A stretch of DNA of 9,016 nucleotides. It comes from Candidatus Levyibacteriota bacterium (GTDB taxonomy: Bacteria > Patescibacteriota > Microgenomatia > Levybacterales > UBA12049). The stretch covers positions 1-9,016 of the forward strand of contig JAHFKF010000055.1 of assembly GCA_023245475.1 (NCBI GenBank), given 5' to 3'. Below are positions 1 through 4,655 of the stretch, piece by piece. Position numbers and translations under genes: made by a program. The stretch's first letter is position 1, and every line of letters begins with the position of its first letter. The notes under the pieces were generated by a model that saw only the letters and a list, made by a program, of their open reading frames with translations, was not told the DNA's origin and searched no databases.

Positions 1-1494
1 GTCTTTTGGATCTCCCCATGAGGTAACACCCATATCTTTGGCAAGAGCAACCATCGTGGGAATACCAATAGCATCAAGTGTTTTAATAGCCGGGATATTA
101 AGGGAATTCGCAAGTGCGTCTCGGAGTGGAATTCGCCCGCGATAATTGCCGTCATAATTTACTGGAGAATAGACTTGCCCATCAGTTAGCGGATACGATA
201 CTGGCGTATCATCAAGCATGGTTGCTGGTGTCATGCCGTGTTGCAAGGCGGCACTGTAGGTTACTACTTTAATTGATGATCCAGGTTGCCTACGACTCGT
301 TGCAATATTTACGTTGCCACTTTCAGGATCATTGAAGTCATGACTGCCCACCATTGCCAAGATGTCTCCTTTCCTTGGATCAGTAATAAGTGCTGCTCCA
401 TTGGATACACTAAGATACCGTGATCGTTCTACTTCATCCCTGACAATTTTTTCGGCCATTTCCTCTGTTGGCAGATCAAGGGTGGTTATGATTTGTAAGC
501 CACCTTTTTCAACGGCTGTAATGCCATATGTTTGAATGAGTTGTTGCTTTACATACTCAACAAAGTGCGGTGCATGGAGTGACTGTTGTTGTTCTCTGAA
601 GAAGAGTGGTTCTTTGGCTGCCGCATCGGCTTGCTTTTGAGAGATGTATTTCAGTTTAACCATATTGTGCAGTACTTCTCGTTGTCGTGTTTTCCAAGCA
701 GTTGGGGTCAAGCCATAAGGAGAATACACACTTGGTGCTGCTGTGAGGCCGGCGAGAAAACTACTTTCAGCAAGTGTTAATTGTCTAACTGATTTATTAA
801 AGTACGTTTCTGCTGCTGCTTCAACGCCATAAGCGGTTCCTCCATAGGGAACTTGGTTAAAATACATCTCTAGGATTTGTTCTTTTGTATAGATTCTCTC
901 AGCCCAAAATGCGAGGACGACTTCTTTTACCTTTCGTGTAATACTCCGCTCTGGTGTAAGCAGAGATGATTTGATCAGTTGCTGGGTGATTGTGGATCCT
1001 CCTTGGGGATTATTATTGATGATTGTTTCTTTAAGTGCTCGGATGAGAGAGATGAAATCAACGCCAGGATGCTCATAAAAATGCTTATCTTCAATGGCAA
1101 GTGTTGCTTCTTGCAAAGATTTAGGTACATCAGCAAGCGGTATCATTGTTCTATTTTGTTGTGTGTAAATCTCCGCGAGTAGGATGTTGTGGCGATCATA
1201 TATTTTGGTTGTTTGTGGAATCTGTCTGAATACTAATTGCTCGGGAGTAGGTAAATCTTGAAGAAAGACAACGAAGACAAGCGGTAAGAATAGGAAAAAG
1301 AAAGACACGAAAATGCCGAGAAGGATATACCATACTTTTGCTCGTGAGAATTTAACAGAGAGCGGCATTCGTCCTCGCCTTCGTTTTGGTTTTTTAAAGA
1401 ATAGCACTATTTTTGCAAGACCCTTCTTGAGCATGTTTTCAATAAAAACAAGCACAACAAAGCAGCAAAAAATAAAACGCAACAAGATACGCAT
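1..1494 (-). CDS. Class A penicillin-binding protein (PBP1A-like), C-terminus cut by window edge
   Basis: Bifunctional peptidoglycan synthase: the glycosyltransferase domain polymerises lipid II and the transpeptidase domain cross-links stem peptides outside the membrane. 498 residues are visible. The GT51 motifs appear in order: EDKHFYEHPG (catalytic Glu135), GGSTITQQLIKSS, RSITRKVKEVVLA, QILEMYFNQVPYG and RQREVL. The transpeptidase follows with RQPGSSIK (Ser406-x-x-Lys409) and SLN (464-466); the KTG box lies beyond the left edge. A membrane segment at about residues 57-80 precedes the catalytic part. The start is uncertain. ATG 1494 follows a probable promoter and gives an extra N-terminal hydrophobic stretch, but has no Shine-Dalgarno. 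ATG 1434 is possible. ATG 1368 is preceded by AAGGCGAGG at close spacing and would begin just before the usual membrane anchor. The family call is near certain; the N-terminus is not. Confidence 0.93.
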   Translation of the reverse strand, partial: MRILLRFIFCCFVVLVFIENMLKKGLAKIVLFFKKPKRRRGRMPLSVKFSRAKVWYILLGIFVSFFFLFLPLVFVVFLQDLPTPEQLVFRQIPQTTKIYDRHNILLAEIYTQQNRTMIPLADVPKSLQEATLAIEDKHFYEHPGVDFISLIRALKETIINNNPQGGSTITQQLIKSSLLTPERSITRKVKEVVLAFWAERIYTKEQILEMYFNQVPYGGTAYGVEAAAETYFNKSVRQLTLAESSFLAGLTAAPSVYSPYGLTPTAWKTRQREVLHNMVKLKYISQKQADAAAKEPLFFREQQQSLHAPHFVEYVKQQLIQTYGITAVEKGGLQIITTLDLPTEEMAEKIVRDEVERSRYLSVSNGAALITDPRKGDILAMVGSHDFNDPESGNVNIATSRRQPGSSIKVVTYSAALQHGMTPATMLDDTPVSYPLTDGQVYSPVNYDGNYRGRIPLRDALANSLNIPAIKTLDAIGIPTMVALAKDMGVTSWGDPKD

Positions 1495-1530
1495 AATAAT
1501 TTGAGAGTCTACGACCGGGGCTTAGGGATG

Positions 1531-1559
1531 ATTATACTAAAGGGATTTGTCATTGGGAA
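1531..1559 (-). promoter_or_regulatory. Probable promoter of the PBP gene
   Basis: Reading the minus strand, TTCCCA (1559-1554) is followed after 17 bp by a consensus TATAAT (1536-1531). Transcription would start near 1524, leaving a leader of about 30 nt to ATG 1494 with no clear Shine-Dalgarno. The -10 context TAGTATAATCA is identical over 11 bp to that of the kinase-like gene at 3084-3074, which supports it as a real element. The -35 box is weak. Confidence 0.5.
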
Positions 1560-1572
1560 GAAGGCAAAAAAT

Positions 1573-1601
1573 TTGCTCATAAGAGGTATTTCTGGTAGTA
1601 T
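1573..1601 (+). promoter_or_regulatory. Possible promoter of the cupredoxin gene
   Basis: TTGCTC (1573-1578) and TAGTAT (1596-1601) are spaced by 17 bp. Transcription would start near 1608 and give a leader of about 88 nt, unlike the very short leaders predicted elsewhere in the window. Both boxes deviate from consensus, so this is tentative. Confidence 0.35.
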
Positions 1602-1613
1602 ATTATGGAAGCG

Positions 1614-1693
1614 AAGCCTGACTAGGCGGGCTTTGGCAAGGAGGCACCTTCGTTCTGCAAAGCAGAACTTCGGCGACCCAAAGAAGGAGGTGA
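1614..1693 (+). promoter_or_regulatory. Structured leader with strong Shine-Dalgarno upstream of cupredoxin
   Basis: The leader holds a perfect 7-bp hairpin, GTTCTGC-AAA-GCAGAAC (1652-1668), and a longer-range 6-bp pairing of CTTTGG (1631-1636) with CCAAAG (1678-1683), which ends right at the Shine-Dalgarno AAGGAGGTGA (1684-1693). An alternative pairing of CACCTT (1645-1650) with GAGGTG (1687-1692; five Watson-Crick pairs and one G-U) would cover the Shine-Dalgarno and is incompatible with simple nesting of the longer stem. Upstream, AAGCC/GGCTT (from 1614) can form a further small stem. The stretch is visibly GC-richer than its surroundings. It may be a regulatory leader or just a dispersed palindromic element. 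Confidence 0.4.
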
Positions 1694-1695
1694 CT

Positions 1696-2193
1696 ATGGA
1701 AGAGACAGCAAACACAGAAGAAAAAAAGTCATTTAATCCTTTACTCGGCATTGTCGTTGTTATCATTCTTGCTGTTGTTGGTTGGGCAATTTGGTCAGGG
1801 ACACAACAAGCTCAAAACTCTGGGCAAATAGCAGTAACTCCAACAACAAGCACAGCAACACAGCCAACCTCGATGCAAGAACCATCAACAACATCCGCGT
1901 CAGGATCTGTTAATGGACAGACAGTTGCCGTTGCAGTTGAAGGAGGCAATTACTACTTCAAGCCCAATACAATTACCGTCAAGAAAGGCGAAAAGGTAAA
2001 GCTTACCTTTACGGATGCACAAGGTATGCATGATTTCAATATCGATGAACTAGGTGTCAAAACTGATGTTATTAAAGATGGGGAAACTGCAACCGTAGAA
2101 TTCACACCAAGCAAAGTTGGTACATTTGAATTCTATTGCAGCGTTGGTGAGCATCGTCAAATGGGGATGAAAGGCACATTAGTTGTTGAATAG
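1696..2193 (+). CDS. Membrane-anchored cupredoxin (plastocyanin/azurin-like type 1 copper protein)
   Basis: A 165-residue blue-copper-fold protein expected to sit on the outer face of the membrane and carry electrons or bind copper. An acidic N-terminus (1-13) is followed by one membrane segment (about 15-33), a low-complexity Ser/Thr/Gln/Pro linker (36-72) and a cupredoxin domain (75-165). The expected type 1 copper ligands are present: His112 in GMHDF, then Cys148, His153 and Met158 in FYCSVGEHRQMGM (C-x4-H-x4-M). ATG 1696 is chosen because AAGGAGGTGA lies just before it and because it places the membrane anchor at the N-terminus. The reading frame stays open upstream to 1501, but that extension is basic and covers the hairpin leader. 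It converges on the kinase-like gene with 9 bp between the stops. The electron partner is unknown; no terminal oxidase is visible here. Confidence 0.9.
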   Translation: MEETANTEEKKSFNPLLGIVVVIILAVVGWAIWSGTQQAQNSGQIAVTPTTSTATQPTSMQEPSTTSASGSVNGQTVAVAVEGGNYYFKPNTITVKKGEKVKLTFTDAQGMHDFNIDELGVKTDVIKDGETATVEFTPSKVGTFEFYCSVGEHRQMGMKGTLVVE

Positions 2194-2203
2194 TTCATTC
2201 AAC
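2185..2203. terminator. Possible weak bidirectional hairpin between convergent genes
   Basis: GTTGAAT (2185-2191) and ATTCAAC (2197-2203) form a perfect 7-bp stem around a 5-nt loop, straddling both stop codons of the convergent cupredoxin and kinase-like genes. There is no adjacent T-tract on either strand and the stem is AT-rich, so intrinsic termination would be weak. Confidence 0.25.
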
Positions 2204-3063
2204 TAACCATAGTCGATTGCATTTCTCATGGTTCGTAATTGATTCGTTCGATGGTCAATCTTCGTACGGAAGTGTCTCATACTTGCTTTTTTCTTTAGTT
2301 GCGTAAGGCTATATGTTCGACATGAGTCAATAAGCACAAACCGATGCGATCCATCTGTACTTTTTGTGATACACAAGTTATTCTTTCCAGCAAAATCGAC
2401 GGTTTCTCCGGATTCGTCAAGAAGTCGAAATGTCGTATTGGTAATTGCTCTAAAGTCATTTTGTAATTGACGATCTTCTTTAAGTAAGGACGTAACTTCT
2501 TTATAAGTAAAATCATCAAAAACGCCTCTACAGTTTGCAATATATGGTTGTACTATTCCCAATGCAGGCTCGTCCCTATAGGGTAAGTTTCCAATAAAGA
2601 ATTGACTCGGTACAACAAAACCATCTACCTCTTTGTACCATTCGGTAATTTTTGTATGCATTGTTTTAAGTCGTTGTCCTTGTGCTAATTGTTCACTTAC
2701 CGATTCACCAATAGAAAACATATGCATTTTGATTACAACGGGTGAGCCACTCTCTGGAGTAATAAGAAAAGCACAATTTTCTCTTCCAGCACCAATCAAG
2801 TGGGGAGTAATGCCTTTTTCAAAAGGCATCTGTGTTTTATTATAGAGAAAGTGGTACATTGCGGCTTCACTCTCACTTTGTAATATCTTATCTATAGCGG
2901 TAGTTGTTACATGAACAGCTGCGACAAATCTATCACGTTTTGTTTCTCCTTTCCCCACAAGTGTTTTAACATGTTCTTTTACTGGCTGTTTTGGGTCAAG
3001 ATGTGCGGTAAAAAGTGCTTGTTTTAGTTGTTCTCTAGTTCTGCCAAAGTGTTCTTTGCTCAT
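2203..3063 (-). CDS. Protein-kinase-fold protein of unknown substrate
   Basis: 286 residues, soluble, no signal peptide or membrane segment. I do not recognise a named family, but the order of motifs fits a protein-kinase/aminoglycoside-phosphotransferase fold. VVIKM carries a candidate ATP-binding Lys112. IVQPYI (170-175) looks like the hinge strand. VDFAGKNNLCI has Asp223 and Asn228 with the D-x4-N spacing of a catalytic loop. FVLIDS holds Asp246 at the place of the metal-binding Asp. The N-terminal 80 residues are charged and helical-looking, and the C-terminus is basic. All the usual catalytic residues seem present, so it may be active rather than a pseudokinase; the target could be a small molecule, lipid or protein. 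The ATG lacks a Shine-Dalgarno but follows a good promoter by a few nucleotides. It is divergent from the VIT-family gene. Confidence 0.75.
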   Translation of the reverse strand: MSKEHFGRTREQLKQALFTAHLDPKQPVKEHVKTLVGKGETKRDRFVAAVHVTTTAIDKILQSESEAAMYHFLYNKTQMPFEKGITPHLIGAGRENCAFLITPESGSPVVIKMHMFSIGESVSEQLAQGQRLKTMHTKITEWYKEVDGFVVPSQFFIGNLPYRDEPALGIVQPYIANCRGVFDDFTYKEVTSLLKEDRQLQNDFRAITNTTFRLLDESGETVDFAGKNNLCITKSTDGSHRFVLIDSCRTYSLTQLKKKASMRHFRTKIDHRTNQLRTMRNAIDYG

Positions 3064-3075
3064 AGATGATGCCTG

Positions 3076-3104
3076 ATTATACTATTAGTCTAGAGCATGC
3101 GCAA
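3076..3104 (-). promoter_or_regulatory. Promoter of the kinase-like gene
   Basis: On the minus strand TTGCGC (3104-3099) and consensus TATAAT (3081-3076) are separated by 17 bp. The -10 ends 12 nt before ATG 3063, so transcription should begin about 5-6 nt upstream of the start codon. No Shine-Dalgarno is present, consistent with a near-leaderless mRNA. Confidence 0.65.
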
Positions 3105-3111
3105 GCTGGTC

Positions 3112-3141
3112 TTGATTTATCATGGGCATTAATCGTATAGT
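3112..3141 (+). promoter_or_regulatory. Promoter of the VIT-family gene
   Basis: TTGATT (3112-3117) and TATAGT (3136-3141) are separated by 18 bp. Only 6 nt lie between the -10 box and ATG 3148, so the predicted transcript begins at or beside the start codon. The AAGGG just before ATG would then lie upstream of the transcription start and not act as a Shine-Dalgarno. Seven bp separate its -35 from that of the divergent promoter. Confidence 0.6.
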
Positions 3142-3147
3142 AAGGGT

Positions 3148-3642
3148 ATGACAAAGCAAATTCACGAAGATTATCTTCGAAGTATTATTTTTGGTTTTCA
3201 AGATGCGCTTGTTTCAACGACAGGTGTTATTGTCGGTGTTGCTGCCGGATCGAGTGATAAGCCGCTTATTATCTTGGCAGGAGTGGTGACAATTACGGTT
3301 GAAGCCCTTTCCATGGGAGTTGGACAGTACATGAGTGAGAAATCAGTTCATCAGATGGACACGACGGGCAAGCATACCGATAATTTGTTCGTTGGTGGAG
3401 GGCTTATGTTTCTTTCCTATTTTTTGGGTGGGCTTGTGCCGCTAACACCAATCATTCTTTTTTCATTACCTCTTTCAACAACGCTTAGCATCATATTTTC
3501 ATTAGCTGGTTTATTTCTTCTTGGATATCTTAAAGCAAAATGGGTAAAGGTTAATCCCTGGCATAGTGCCTTAGAAATGCTTCTTCTTGGTGGAGCGACT
3601 ACGGCGATTGGAATACTTGTCGGGAAGTTGTTTAAGATTTAG
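3148..3642 (+). CDS. Short VIT1/CCC1-family iron/manganese transporter
   Basis: A 164-residue membrane protein of the vacuolar iron transporter family, which moves Fe2+ or Mn2+ out of the cytosol, usually by proton exchange. Family signatures are clear: FGFQDALVSTTGVIVGVAAG (15-34) in the first membrane helix, with Asp19, and EALSMGVGQYMSEKS (52-66) at the end of the second, with Glu52 and Met56. Three further hydrophobic segments follow (about 81-102, 106-128, 141-163). The charged cytoplasmic metal-binding domain that many members carry between helices 2 and 3 is absent; only about 15 residues (66-80) link them. Dimerisation through five helices would still be possible. It starts from a near-leaderless promoter and its last 72 nt overlap the methyltransferase gene on the other strand. 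Substrate is inferred from the family only. Confidence 0.88.
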   Translation: MTKQIHEDYLRSIIFGFQDALVSTTGVIVGVAAGSSDKPLIILAGVVTITVEALSMGVGQYMSEKSVHQMDTTGKHTDNLFVGGGLMFLSYFLGGLVPLTPIILFSLPLSTTLSIIFSLAGLFLLGYLKAKWVKVNPWHSALEMLLLGGATTAIGILVGKLFKI

Positions 3643-4587
3643 CGTCGATTTTAGCTTCGTAATTTTTGCCACAAAAAATCCTTCAAATGATTCAGTCGGA
3701 AAGATTCTTCTTGTTTTACTCACCTCTGGATTGAAGTCTTTATTCCAGAACGTTATTCCTTGTTGCATGACAAGACCGGGTATTTCGATTGGTTCGATAC
3801 GAATTGCATCTCCCTCCTTTTTCAAAAGCCAATTAATTACTCCTTCATTTTCTTCTGGAGAAAGCGTACAGGTAGAGTAGACGATAGTACCTCCAACTTT
3901 GGTGGCAGAGACAGCTGATCTGAGAAGATATTGCTGCCTAATTGCTAAGTCTCTGATTTTTTTGACAGACCAATCTTTATATGTTTTAGGCTCTGCTGGT
4001 CTGATCCTTCCCTCCATGGTGCATGGAGCATCAACAATTGTTTTATCAAACTGCTCAGGATATTTTTCCCACAATGTTTGTCCTGGGATGTTTGCGACAA
4101 TCGTATTGGTCACCCCATACATTTTTAAATTTGCATGCAACTTGTACAATCGGGGTCTGCTGATATCATTTGCTACAATCTTACCTGTATTGTTCATAAG
4201 CGTTGCAATTTGGGTCGTTTTACTTCCCGGAGCAGCGGTGAGATCAAGTACCATTTCGTCTGGTTTGGGGTCAAGAACGAGAGCTGGAATCATACTGGAA
4301 AGATTTTGAATGTAGAGAAGTCCCTGCGCGTAGCTTTGTGTTTCGGTAAGTTCCCTGAGTGATTTATTGGTAAGCACAAAGGCATCGGTGTACCACGGAA
4401 TAGATTCCATCGTAAATCCTTCTTGCTCAAGTTGTTTCTGCAATGCATCAGCCATGATCCTCAATGTGTTTGCTCGAAACGTTGTTTGTGGTAGATGAGA
4501 CATAGCACGAATTACTTGCGCAAATTCAGCAGGAGTGTACATCTGTTGTAGCCGCTTGATAAATTGTTCAGGAAGCTCTTTATTCAC
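3571..4587 (-). CDS. NOL1/NOP2/Sun-family SAM-dependent RNA (cytosine-5) methyltransferase
   Basis: 338 residues from GTG 4587. The family methylates C5 of cytosine in rRNA or tRNA using two cysteines. Visible motifs: PTTFRANTLR near residues 34-43, the SAM-binding loop LDLTAAPGSK (114-123), VANDISRPR (138-146), the motif IV DAPC (Asp186, Cys189) and the motif VI catalytic STCTL (Cys240), followed by PEENEGVI and EGFFVAKITK at the usual family end. A basic tail of about 26 residues follows and is encoded antisense to the VIT gene. There is no NusB-type N-terminal domain as in RsmB, so rRNA versus tRNA cannot be decided. GTG is chosen because a consensus promoter ends 7 nt before it; the frame is open further upstream to 4806, but that would run through the promoter and into the ATPase gene. 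Confidence 0.9.
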   Translation of the reverse strand: MNKELPEQFIKRLQQMYTPAEFAQVIRAMSHLPQTTFRANTLRIMADALQKQLEQEGFTMESIPWYTDAFVLTNKSLRELTETQSYAQGLLYIQNLSSMIPALVLDPKPDEMVLDLTAAPGSKTTQIATLMNNTGKIVANDISRPRLYKLHANLKMYGVTNTIVANIPGQTLWEKYPEQFDKTIVDAPCTMEGRIRPAEPKTYKDWSVKKIRDLAIRQQYLLRSAVSATKVGGTIVYSTCTLSPEENEGVINWLLKKEGDAIRIEPIEIPGLVMQQGITFWNKDFNPEVSKTRRIFPTESFEGFFVAKITKLKSTLNLKQLPDKYSNRRSRSTKKKHF

Positions 4588-4594
4588 TTCCCTG

Positions 4595-4623
4595 ATTCTA
4601 AAGTCATTCTTTTCTCTTGTCAA
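4595..4623 (-). promoter_or_regulatory. Promoter of the RNA methyltransferase gene
   Basis: On the minus strand a perfect TTGACA (4623-4618) is followed after 17 bp by TAGAAT (4600-4595). Only 7 nt separate the -10 from GTG 4587, so the transcript should begin at or next to the start codon. This is the strongest promoter by consensus in the window. Its -35 box overlaps the -35 box of the ATPase promoter on the other strand. Confidence 0.7.
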
Positions 4624-4646
4624 AGAGCAATGTGTTCTTCTATAGT
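4617..4646 (+). promoter_or_regulatory. Promoter of the Ca2+-ATPase gene
   Basis: TTGTCA (4617-4622) and TATAGT (4641-4646) are separated by 18 bp, with 9 nt from the -10 box to ATG 4656. The expected transcript has a leader of about 3 nt. The purine run AAAGGAAGG abutting the ATG sits too close for a normal Shine-Dalgarno and mostly upstream of the predicted start site. The layout matches the VIT promoter (same spacing, same TATAGT box). Confidence 0.65.
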
Positions 4647-4655
4647 AAAGGAAGG

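Noticed and set aside
1605..1625. Six-codon leader peptide (MEAKPD) upstream of cupredoxin
   Set aside because: No ribosome site, only 3 nt from a tentative -10 box, and no regulatory codon bias; chance is sufficient.
1608..1690. Possible tRNA or other folded RNA gene in the GC-rich intergenic stretch
   Set aside because: No acceptor/T-arm pattern or CCA context; the pairings seen are short and non-cloverleaf.
1501..1695. N-terminal 65-residue extension of the cupredoxin
   Set aside because: It translates a promoter-like and hairpin-rich leader into basic low-plausibility sequence; the strong Shine-Dalgarno directly before ATG 1696 and the anchor position favour the shorter protein.
4617..4655. 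TTG start giving the ATPase 13 extra residues
   Set aside because: The TTG is the -35 box of the ATPase promoter and the -10 lies inside the extension; MQNLPAY at 4656 is the natural family start.
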